Shown piece by piece: positions 14,101 to 25,800 of a stretch of DNA of 64,000 bases. The position numbers and the translations under genes are program-made. The stretch covers positions 11,041,555 to 11,105,554 of the forward strand of contig CM025850.1 in NCBI GenBank assembly GCA_003952965.2, in the 5' to 3' direction. The DNA is from Morella rubra. Lineage: Eukaryota; Streptophyta; Magnoliopsida; Fagales; Myricaceae. Position 1 is the first letter of the stretch, and each line of letters opens with the position of its first letter. The notes under the pieces are model-generated. The model was not told the origin of the DNA. It was given only the letters and a program-made list of their open reading frames with translations, and made no database searches.

Positions 14101-15338
14101 ACTGTTATTGGGTAAATGGAATCAGTTTTTGTTATTCTTGACTTAAGAAAATACATGCAGATATGCTGTTATTCTTAAGAGTAATAGAAAACATGCATGA
14201 CCCAACTAAAAATTCCTTGAAAAGCCCAGGACTCTCTCTCTTGCTCTCTTCTCTTGTACTCACACTCATAAAAGAAGTATGTTTAAAACTATCTATTGTA
14301 TATATCTAGGTGCCAGAGGTTGATACTGATGTACGGTCTCTAACTGTTATGTGGGATGGGAGCTTGGTCGTTGCTGCAAATAATCATGGGACATGTTATG
14401 TTTGGCGCTTGTTGCGAGGGACCCAGGTAGCACTTTCATGCAAGTATCAATGTTAGGATACTGCTTAGAGGAGTTGAATTGGTTGAGTTGTCTATGGTAC
14501 TCGTCATATTTGACTTATGCCACATGGAATGTCTTTTCTTGCAGACTATGACAAACTTTGAACCACTTCATAAGCTGCAAGCACACAAGGGATATATCCT
14601 CAAGTGCCTCCTTTCGCCTGAGTTTTGTGAGCCACAGAGGCAAATCCTTGCATTAATATCTCAATTTTTGTATATATTTTTTTTAAAATTCTCGTATATG
14701 TATTCACTGTTTCAGAGTATTCTTGCTCAAATGAGGTGTTAAGCTAATTTCTTTTGGCATTTCGTTTTCTAGATATCTGGCTACTGCGTCTTCAGACCAC
14801 ACGGTCAAGATATGGAATGTGGATGGCTTCAAATTAGAGAAAACTCTAATAGGTATTCATGCAGTTCCAACTTTCTATTTTGTGTTACTATTCTGCTTAC
14901 ATTTCAAAAATAGATCCAATAGGAACTGTTGAGCCAATGGTGGCATCAATTTTACTTCTCCATGTGCTTCCCAGGTCATCAACGTTGGGTATGGGACTGT
15001 GTCTTCTCAGTAGATGGTGCCTATCTTATAACAGGTACTTGTATTAGAAACTCTTAATTTTGAGAACTTGAGCCTTGATGGACTCCTCGTGTTTTTTCAA
15101 GCCGCACAAAACTCTATCATGAGCATTTTGAACAACATGCAACTCTTCCTGCATTGCGGTTGTCATTAAAATTCCAGTTAATTTGGCACCTCCATCCTTT
15201 ATCCATGTAGCTTCATCTGACACGACAGCAAGACTTTGGTCCGTGACAAGTGGCAAAGAGATCCAGATGTATCAGGGACATCATAAAGCTACTGTTTGCT
15301 GTGCCCTCAATGACGGAGCTGAATCCTCTCCATCTTGA
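11153..15338 (+). CDS. LST8: LST8, WD40 subunit of the TOR kinase complex
   Basis: Ten coding exons give 316 residues, close to the ~305 of the plant family: 11153-11260, 12552-12653, 12759-12871, 12986-13055, 13944-14021, 14310-14426, 14545-14639, 14773-14852, 14975-15034, 15211-15338. The protein is a chain of WD40 repeats filling nearly its whole length: [14 protein letters not shown] near the start, then [50 protein letters not shown] and [12 protein letters not shown]. The order and spacing match LST8/GbetaL, which binds the TOR kinase domain and stabilises the TOR complex in the cytoplasm. All exon phases agree. All introns are GT-AG except the one after 14639, which starts with GC. Arabidopsis has a major (LST8-1) and a minor copy; this looks like the complete major type. 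Confidence 0.95.
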
Positions 15339-15851
15339 ATCCTCAGTAATTTGCTTCATGTTCAGGCCTGTGTATAAGCATTAAGCAGTTTCACCTTGGT
15401 CCATTATCAACACGAATAACTTGTATGAAGAGATGGGTGTTGCTTAATGGGTATAAAGGGTACCTTGAGACATCGAATGTCTTTTCTTTTTTTTTTTCAA
15501 AACCGACTGTCGATAATTAAGTATGAACTGGTGTCGGAGTCTGAAATTCACTTTTGGTCTTGATTTCCTAACTTCCATCAAGATGACATGCTGGTTGATA
15601 TAGCTTCCATGATTCCATCCCTTGCCTTCCCTACTGAAATACAACAATAACTCCGTGGGTATTTGAACCAAAGTACACAATAGCATCAGAATCGTATTAC
15701 ACAAGCAGGTGCAAATTTGAATGTGTTACGGGCCATTTAACTTCGAGATAATTGCGTCTTTATTTATGCTTTTTGGGAATTCATTTACAAACGATGGATA
15801 AAGTACATTAGTTTGCTAAAGGCCTTCCGCTTAATAAAGTGAACTGCGTAT
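15339..15851. other. Downstream flank of LST8
   Basis: Probable LST8 3' UTR followed by AT-rich intergenic DNA, up to the start of the tandem repeat at 15852. No coding sequence was recognised. The open frame on the minus strand at 15444-15704 has no domain. Confidence 0.5.
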
Positions 15852-16490
15852 GGGCCATATCTCTCTTGGGCCTTGAGTCCATCTTTGTAAACTTTGTATG
15901 GGCTTTATGCCCAAGGCCTGAGCTGCAATTCTGTTAGCTGTTTGTGCTATTGTGCCGGTTCCCACATGTTCACTGTTGCGTGATTAGGCCTAGCTTAGTC
16001 GCTTCCCTCCTCAAGCAGTCGGTATCTGCCGTCCCTGACTCCCTGCCAGCGCCTTTCCCCTGTTGTTGCCCGAATATTCGGGTCATGGCTTTTGCGACAT
16101 CCGGGCCATATCTCTATTGGGCCTTGGGCCCATCTTTGTAAACTATGTATGGGCTTTGTGCCCAAGTCCTTGAGCATCAATTCTGTTTCCTGTTTGTTCT
16201 ATTGGGCTGGTTCCCACATGTTCGCTGTTGCATGATTGGGCCTAGCATAGTCGCATCCCCCCTCAAGCAGAGTCGGTATCGCCTCATGCCAACCCTGCCA
16301 GCGGCTTTCCCCCGTTGCCAGAGTATTAAGGTCGACGGGTTATGGCTTTTTCGACCTCCGGGCTATATCTCTTTTGCGCCTTGGGCCCATCTTTGTAACT
16401 GTATGGGCTTTATGCCCAAGTCCTTGAGCTGCAATTATGTTTACTATTTGTTCTACTGGACCAGTTCCCACCTGTCGTTACCCTATGTTG
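15852..16490 (+). repeat. Tandem repeat, unit about 250 bp, about 2.6 copies
   Basis: The phrase gggccatatctct...gggcc...ccatctttgtaa occurs at 15852, 16103 and 16360, giving periods of 251 and 257 bases. Further shared landmarks are tatgggctttatgcccaa, ggttcccacatgttc, and a stretch ending ctcaagcag followed by gtcggtatc. Copies differ by scattered substitutions and small indels, so the array is not recent. It fills most of the gap between the convergent 3' ends of LST8 and NRPA1. An open frame through part of it is a by-product of the repeat. Confidence 0.9.
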
Positions 16491-16875
16491 GCTCACTAGA
16501 GGGCTTAATGCAACACCATGAAGGGCAGTCCAATTGCTGTCTTTTTGGAACATGCTTTGTTTCCAAAACTTCCCTAATTTGTGTTCTACCCAGTTGAAAC
16601 ATTTGCATCTAGTCCACCTTTTACATTTAGGAATACTTGCTCTAATGGAATCTCAGATATTTGACCAATATGCATTGATAAAAATTTGCATTGCGAGTCT
16701 TGCAGCCTGAAGATGAATTACAATTTCTCGGCAAGAATGTTAACCAACAACCAACTTGCGCAAGACAGACTAATGCACACTGTTTTACAGCACTCCGTAC
16801 CCAAAATTTTGTAATAATTTACAGCTGTGAAGGCCCACCATTCCGGAGACCTTAAAAAGTTGAGATCTCTCGACA

Positions 16876-19800
16876 TCAGATCTCAATCTTCTGCATCAAG
16901 TCAAAACATCCAGTACCCATCTTCACGGGCAATCCAAGACAGATCCTAGCAGATGGAGTCTCCAACTCGTCTGTCTCCCCATGATATGCTGCTTCCACAA
17001 TGAATTTGGAAGCTGTCTCGAAAGACATTTTACTAAAAGGAGACGTCGATTCTGCTATTCCCCCAAGTCTGCTCATTGGACGATACCCACCCGAATGGGT
17101 CATGTAGTCAGCAATAAGTGTCAGGTGCCGCATATTAACAGATATCCCATAAGAACCGAAGACGTGCCGTATTTCCCTAATGATACTTTCTCTGGCGCTT
17201 CCACCCCGTACGTAGTTAGCATAGCATGTATGCTGTTGGAATATATATACCTGACATCAAGAACATCCTGGAACTGCCACAAAGTGTTAAAATCCACTCC
17301 GGTGGTTTGCAGTGCCGGAACTTTTTCTTTTTCTGCAGGCGACATATCCTTCCTGTCTTTGGGAGTTTTACCATAGTATATCACTTGTTTCTCTTTGCAT
17401 GTAACAACCTTACACCCATCAATTTTGCCAAAACTCTGGATGTAGACCTTCTTGGCTGTTTTTTGAGCAATCTACAAAGAGTAAATAAAATTTAAAACTG
17501 ATGCACTAATCAAAAGAATGTATCATTACAAAACATCAAAAATAGCAAATCCTAAAATGTCACAAGCAAGAGTGATTATGTTAACCTTCTAACAGACATA
17601 GGGCGAAAACTATGACTTGTTATTAGGGGCCAACACTAACCCAATAAATAGTTTCATAGTTAAAGCATCGACCACATTCAAGCTCTTAGAAGAGGGAAGC
17701 CATGTCGAAGCCATGTCTAAGCACTACCTTCAATAGAGTTATGTTACACACAAGCTGGAAGGGCTTTGACCACATTAATCAGCAAAAGTGCACAAAGGCA
17801 AGAGCAGAAATTCAAGACAGAGGATTGTAATACCCCACGAACCCCACATTGAGAGCGCGTGGTGAAGAAATTGCGAAGGCATTGCATAAGTCCTAAATCC
17901 CTATTGCATCCTTACTAGGTCGAACTGAGTTTTTTCAAAATGATTATGAGATACTCCAGTTGTAACATCGACTGCTCTTTTGCTGGAAGCCAGAGGCCCA
18001 TCGCCCCATATATGGGTTGTATGCTGGTATTGGGGGTAATTTACGCAGGATCCGAGAGTTTTGCTCCATTGCTCAACTTTTTAGGATATCATGTTATATG
18101 TGATGAAAGAAACGCATTATGCAATCATCTGTATAAGGAAGGCACGCACTCAGAGAATGGGTGAGGGGGAACACTAGGTCATCTGTATACGGAAGAACTC
18201 AATCTACCTTAGATTGTGGATGTAGTCAATTTCGCAAAATCACAATAAACCAGTGGAGTTCCCTCCTTGGCTTGATATTTTTTCTCATACCAGTGTGTTT
18301 GCGTTAAAACTTTTCCTGACATAGAGCAAGCAACTTCAAGGGAGAAAGAAATCAAATATGTGCTTTGCACACCATGTTCAAGTTTTATGACAGAGCACCT
18401 CCACCGTTGACGTAACTCCTCTGCTTCGCCGTCTCAAAATGAGCTAAGGCAACCAAAAACCAAATGAATATGCATATTAAAGGGTATCCAATTACCTGAT
18501 GTCTATCCAAGCTGATTTGTCTCTACACTCTAAGACTGTTTGCATAAGACTCCAAAAAATTGCTCAAGACCAAATCTAGACCAAATGAAAAAAAAAAATT
18601 GCAATGTGTATAAAAGCACAAGAGTAATCCAAAGGGAGAAAAATATGCAATGGGTCAAAAGTACAGAAAAAAAGGGTGATGGAAAATATTTGCGGGTCAA
18701 AGGGAGTACTAGAAAAAGGGTGATGTGAACTGATAAAGCAATCTAAATCTGCCCTTTAACCCCGAAGTGAGAAGATATTTTCCTATGAAATTAATAAGAT
18801 GGATACCATTTTGAAAAAGAGAGGAAAGAGATTGTGAAAGAACCTGAGCCAGTAAAATATGAGGTTCATTGGTGAAGCGAAAATGGACCTCAAAGTGCAT
18901 TCCCTTGGCTTTCACAAAAAATGCTCTATCATGCTCCTTTTTTACGAGTTTTCTTCCGGCTCTCTTCTTTCTTTTGGCTCCAGATTGATTCTTTTTGTCC
19001 TTCGATTTATGTTTAGGGGATTTCCCAACTTTTGATGGTTCAGATGTTATATCTTTGGCGTCAAGTACCCCTCTCACATCATCCTTACTAACTTCAATCT
19101 CATCCTCCACCCGATCAATCTCACTCTCAGAGCCATCTGACAGCTCCCCTTCATCATGTTCCTCTTCAGAAGCACCCTCATAATCCATCTCATCTGTTGC
19201 TTGCTGTTTCCGCTTTTGTGCGTCCAGACCAAGATCCTCAGACCCCCTACCATCATCAGCGTCATCGTCATCGTCATCATCATTTTCTTCCTCATGTTGC
19301 GATTTGTTTCTAGATACATCATCATCTGTTCCATTTGAAGCATTAGACACTGATTCTGGCATGAAATTCCCGATGCCACTAATTTTAGAAAGCAAGAGCA
19401 GATGATTTTGGATGGCATCCTCCAACTCCCTAACAAAAACAACCTCTAGGGTTTCCTCCCAGTCTTCTAACGAAATATCAGTGTGTTTTGGATAGGTTTC
19501 AGGTATGTGAAGCATTATCTCAAGCTTATAAATACTGCAACTCTGGTGATCATAGACAGCAAATGGAGTAACAGACACTTTCATGCTCTTTATAATGTCT
19601 GCTACAGTTATCTTCTTCAATTTATCAGCAAGACAAGAGGCATCCTCCCTGTAGAAAAAAAATTTATCCAGTTATCTTGTGGACGTGTCTAATCTGTGTT
19701 CACCAATATAGTTCCATTAAACAATCAAAAGGAGAGAATAGCATAAATATCAAGTGCAAGATTTTAAATTTCTATCAATGCCATAAGATCCAGTAGTTAC

Positions 19801-22800
19801 AGCCCATTTTCGAATAGCAAGAGTCTTCGAGAATCACCAGTCTAAATAAAGTGAAATTTTAAAGTTCAATCCTTGGCAGAGATATATGTTCAGGAGTCAT
19901 ACACATATTAGAAATAAATAAAGAATCTCATTAAGCTTCATTGCAAGGTCTAAGAAAGAAAGAGGGTCGCTGTATGCTGAGTGCCAACACAATACTTTGT
20001 CACTTTATATGAAAGGGGTTCATGGCTTTAATTGTCAAAATATGTAAACAATCAACTCACCCAAGGAACATGCTCATATGAGCATATTCCGATAAAAACA
20101 AAATTTACCATTGTTAACCAAAATTCTCAAAACTTATTAAAAAAAAGATTATTGACGATGATAACAATTATGAGTACATTTACAATAAAAACAAAACAAC
20201 TAGGCTAATAATAGTTCCATCTAATTCAAGCACATGTATATGAACTTTTCTTCTTACACATTAAAGTGAGTATTGTGGAAAAAATATCAATTGTTAACCA
20301 AGATAGTTGTTAAGTATCTAGACTGAAACAATTTAGTAGCCAGAAAGTACTCATCATTATCGATTTATTATTATTTACTGAGAACAACCAACTGTATATG
20401 CACACATTGATGAATAAATCAGAGGATTGAAGAGTTAACTGAAGATAAATTGTTGATGTTCTCGAGCAATACCTATTACAAATATGTTGTGCGTGGGTGT
20501 GTAAACTCATGGTCATCCTAAATCCACAGCGTGACACTAGAATGGCCAAATATACTTCTAAGTAGAAAGAAAAAAATACTCTGCCATCCAACTGGGCCAG
20601 AACGGATTCAAGAGCCCTTTTTATTTGCACTTGGCTCCACAATTCGTGCTACAATTACAACTGGGTTCATTTTTCTTTATTCAAATAAAAAAAGACAGAC
20701 AATAATGCAGCATTTTCTGCATCAAAGGATGCAGAATTGTATGAAGTTCGATCTTTTCCTGTATAATTCATTTTTGACATCTTCTAGTTGCAGATCCCTC
20801 CACTGAATACATCAGTTCTAAACATCTATCCAGTTTTTAGCATCATTCCAAATCTAAAACCCACTACAATATTCTTTATTGGTTCCTATCTCAAAGAAAC
20901 AACCTACAAACAAGAAAAGAAACATGCTGCACCACACAGACACCGTTCATCAGAACCAACCAGTAGCAACTTGAACCATGCAAGAAATTTCTTTGATGTA
21001 CAGATATTACCTAGCAGTAGGACTAAAAAAGGGCTAAAGAATCTGAACCATAAAATGGATCTTGTGTACAACTTACTTTGACCTCCCCAATTGGAAGGGG
21101 CATGTCATCACAGGAGTCTTAATATCACTTGTAGCAGTCATCAATATTTCCTGTAGACGTGGAATTCCAAGCGTCACATTCATTTCACCTCGCCCAGCAA
21201 GATGGAACGTGTTCAACCTGATAAATTGTACCATTTTAGACGATCTTGGACAAATAAAAAGACCATCTAACATAAAAACATGTTGTGCAGCGGAATCCAA
21301 CAAAATGAGTAAATCAATATTGAACACCTTAGAAAAATTCACCCATATAATCACATCTAGACATTGGATATCACATTACGAGCAGATAAGAACAAGTCAT
21401 ATATTCTGCATCTACAAGAAATTCCAGGTCATAAATACATATATATGACCTCCCAGTTGTTATATATACCAGCAACCATACCTCAACCATGATTTCCATC
21501 TTTTAACTTCCAGCAGCTAAAATGAAATCCTTCAGTAATTCAGCATTACATTGTTGATTATTTGAGTCCACCTGGAGCGACCATATTGAGGCCCCCCATT
21601 GATACTAGACCATGTAGTCTTCACTTAGGTGAAGAATAGAATATCTCAGCTGATCATATTGACCATATGGATAATGCAACTACAGGGGCTTCATCATTCT
21701 TAAGTGGCAGAAATCAAGGGAAAGAAATGAGGACGTGACCATAGGGAAGACTGTGATTAAGTAGCCTATCAACATGACTTGTGCATGTATCTACAATGCA
21801 TAACCATTAAAATGTTTTTCAATCATTGTCATTGGAGTGTTTGAGGGGCAACTTGTTGCAATCTCTTTTTTCATGGGCAGATGCGGTGTTGGGTTTTCCT
21901 TTTTCGGGCTATCCAGATTTTCTTAGCTTTTTAGCTTGTATGGTTTAACTTACTTATTCAAAAAAAAAAATTTGTTTTCTCAATCAAGTCTGCTTTTTTT
22001 TTTTTTTTCTCCATCTTCTTTCCTTGGTTAATTCCTCCGCAATAGAAAAAATAAACTGTTATTGTTCTATGAAGATCAAACAAAAAGAAAGGGAAAAAAA
22101 CACAGTGAAAGGATGAACATATGACCCGATTGGATCATTCAAGGTTGCGCTGCCATATCCCAAAATCTTTCACAGTTGCACTTTTATAATACCAAGACAA
22201 TAATTCTGAAGCGCAACACCAAAAAGAACCCCCCCCAAAAAAAAAAAAAAACGTTTCCCATGCATCCACCAGCATTTCCAAGATAAAAAACGATAAGAAT
22301 AGTCTCATGATCATTGGAAATGAGCCATCAATCTATCATAAATATGCAAATGCATGTCAGCAACTGTTATAAGCATATAACATTCATGCAATATCATATC
22401 AAATCAAGAAGCATTTTATGAACAAAAATTAAAAAGAAAAGTAACAGATCCTACGTCATCTGCGTTGATGGCTCTCCGACAGACTGTGCAGCAAGCACAC
22501 CAACTGGTTCTCCAGGTTGTGCAAGGCTTAAGACATACTTCTGCTCCATTAACTTCAAGAAATCCTCTTCTTTCAAAACATTAGGATTTTTTTCCTTCAA
22601 GGTGAACTTGTGCACAAATTCCCTCGCTTTATTTTCAAGAGCAGAAGGCAATTCCTTAATGTAACTATTGGCTTTGTGAAGCTCTTGCGTACATTTTTTG
22701 ATAATCATTTCCTGATTCTGAAAGTAAGCAGCAAAAAAGCAATGTGAATTATAAGAAACAAGTTTTGTTTGAATACATATTCAGAAATCAGTAACAAGTT

Positions 22801-25800
22801 CTCACAGCTGCCAGTGCTTCAAATTTTGTAATAAAACTTGTTTGATGGACATCCACACCATCTTCGCCATAGCAAAATTGAACAATGGAACCATCAGCAT
22901 CACGAACAGTATAATCGTAACAAATTTTTAGGCATTCGAGATTTTTTATTAGGCATCTTTGGAGATATCCACTGCGAGATGTTTTCACGGCTGTATCAAC
23001 TAACCTGTACAACAGAAAGACTATTATGACTATTTTCAGTCAAAACCTTCCGTGTGTCTGAGTAAACACTTAAAAGACATCATACTCTCATTGGTAATAA
23101 GAATGCAATTGAAAGAGCACAAAGATATGTTGAAGTAAGCAATGCCAATAAGCCTGTACACCCACCCACCCAGCCCCATATACACTCTCACTATAAGGCG
23201 TTTTACAAGAATCCATCTCTGTCAATACTTCAACTGAATACATTAAGTAGATACTGAACTCAGAAAACATCAACATTTACTGTTCATAGATGATGCTTTT
23301 TCTCTATTTCATGGATCTTCAACCCAGCAATAACTTGCTAGGGAATTAGAAAATTAAGAAGTGGATCAAGGACCTAAATACAGAGGTCCCATCTCCCCAT
23401 GCAAATAACACGAATAAAATGATTCAAAATCTAACTCCCTTCTCTTCATTAAGGGCACTCAGTCATTTGCTATGCACCTCAAAGAATTCTGACACCTTTT
23501 ATGAATGTCATCATACTTCCCACCATTAAGCAAAGACATCAATACCCCTTTCTACATTGTGAGAAGTATCCCAACTAATCGTTCATTTAAAAAATCTGTG
23601 CATCTAACCCAAACCTTCCTTCCAAACAAAGCTCATCCAGCCACAAAGACAATCACACAAAATTTAATTCCCTGCAACCACCATCACTCTATTAGTACAA
23701 TAGCTGCAAGCATCCCTTGTAATGCTCTAATAGTAGCACAAACCATGCCCAAGATTGTTGACTACCGTACTTGCTGCAACACTCCCTCCCTCTATCTCTA
23801 CCTTCCTCTCTGTCCTTTCAACTTTCAGCACCAATATACATGGCAGAAAGATGTTTTTCAATTAGATAACAACATATTGTACGAGTAGAGTATCTCAATT
23901 GCTTGGTACATGCACTGATCAGAAGCATAAAACTATTCTATCTATGTAATTCCATGCCTCTTTCATTTATCTTCACTTCAGACTAAAGCAATATAGTATT
24001 TTTTTGCAGGTCTTAAACTTGTAAGCCCATATTTCAAGGCATCGATTACAGACATATTAATCTCTCATACCAAGTGATTGTACTGTTTAAGAGTAAGAAA
24101 CTACATGCCCCCTCCATGGGTAAGGTAGCCGAATTCTCCAGGAACAACATTATGGAGGATGACAAAACGCCACTGGAAAGAAGGCTTCTAAAGGTTGAGA
24201 CAGCACAAGAGAATTCTTTGTGTCTTTTTACACAGTTCAGGTTCCATTACAGTATACGAAAGGAGATAGGGGCACCTAACATCAATAGATACACATTTAA
24301 ATACACATATGTGCACTTACACATCTATATTCATAGGTATACAAGAACTCTGACAATAACTAAAAACACATGGCCTAAAAATGAAGAAAGAAAGTTAGAT
24401 AGGAAAAACCTTAACTATATACCATTAGGAAAGTTTACTTGTAAATCACTACTTGATCATCACAATTAACAACTCCAATGCTCGATGACTAGAATCTGTG
24501 ACCTCATACAAAGGTGATACATAATAACTGACTTTTGCTCAACATTTTTCTCCAGACGAAGAAGAACGCAAAGAGATATACCACATTCAAGAGCATGAAT
24601 TCAGGTACCAGTAGCATCAAACTTCAAAATTACTCCAGGTTACAATTGCAGATTGGCGTTCATTCCTTCTCCATTACAGGTAAAAGAAGAAGTGCCAATT
24701 CTAACAGCTAAAGAACAGATACATGGCTGAGACAGGACTTTGACTTACCCTTCACGCCCAGCCATGCAATGGAAGTAATATTCTTGAGGGTGGAGACCAG
24801 TAAGAAAGCGATCAATGATAAAGCCCCCAGCTCGAGCTGCCCAATCCCATGGAGGAAAGCAGGGTAAAGTCTTTCCAGAAACCATTCGAGGGACTCGTTT
24901 ACCTTCCAACTCTTGTTGTCCTAAATGAGAAGATATTTGCTGAAAATTAACCTGTTTAAAGGATAACACAGACACCATGAAAAGCTAAAACTACATATAA
25001 TCTTCACAGCTATTAGAGGATCAACAAATAAATATAACAGAGGAGTTTAGGTTAAGCAGGTTTTACAAGTAAAACTTGGATCAGAACCATTTCCTGAAGG
25101 TGCAAATCTGTTTATGATTACATCAGAAGTCGCATGAACAAAGTCTGAAGGTCTGAGTTCACAAAATTCTAAGTCCAAAGAAGTTCACAAGGTATTGTGG
25201 AAAAATGTACAACTTGTAGCAAACGCAACTTAAGCTGACCATCGCAATTGCCATATCTCATCCATCAAAGTTCTTCTAATTCGACAATGAACTGTAAACA
25301 CAGTAACTTGGGCACTCGAGACAAAAATCATGCTTAGAGAATAAAAGGGCACTATATAATTATCTTGGGCAACTGTGAAATAGTATTTCCTAAGACTCGA
25401 TGAACACAATAGCAAAACCTCTCTCTGATGAAGGTCTACGCTCTTCGAGCAATCTAATGATACCTCCAAGACAGTGGGAATATCTTAAAAAGAAGGTTAG
25501 CGGCCATTGCTGCCATTCCACAAAGAAGCGTAGTGGTGATGTCTGGAATAATAGATGTTGCTTAAAAAAAAATAGAAGGTGGATCTGCTGCTGATGATAG
25601 CGCAAAGCCAGTCCATAAGTTCAGGTACAAGTACAGTATAAACAACAGATTCTAGCATACAGAAACTAGCACCATCCACAGTTGTCAAACAAACCTCAGA
25701 GTGCCACATCAAAATTGACTGACACTAATGTTAATGTAAAAAACTGATCTGAACAATCATAAACCATTCCATAATACCTTTTTTTCTCCATGCTGGAACC

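Noticed and set aside
16145-16597. 150-codon open frame on the plus strand
   Set aside because: It runs through the ~250-bp tandem repeat and NRPA1 downstream DNA; its length is a by-product of the repeat.
18995-19183. Serine-rich open frame opposite NRPA1 exon 20
   Set aside because: Antisense shadow of the acidic Asp/Glu codons of the real exon.
23505-23888. 127-codon plus-strand open frame in an NRPA1 intron
   Set aside because: No recognisable domain, antisense to the gene and inside an intron with unremarkable composition.
24074-24469. 131-codon plus-strand open frame in the same NRPA1 intron
   Set aside because: No domain; the C-terminal part is a tandem of Tyr/His from an acacatat-rich stretch.
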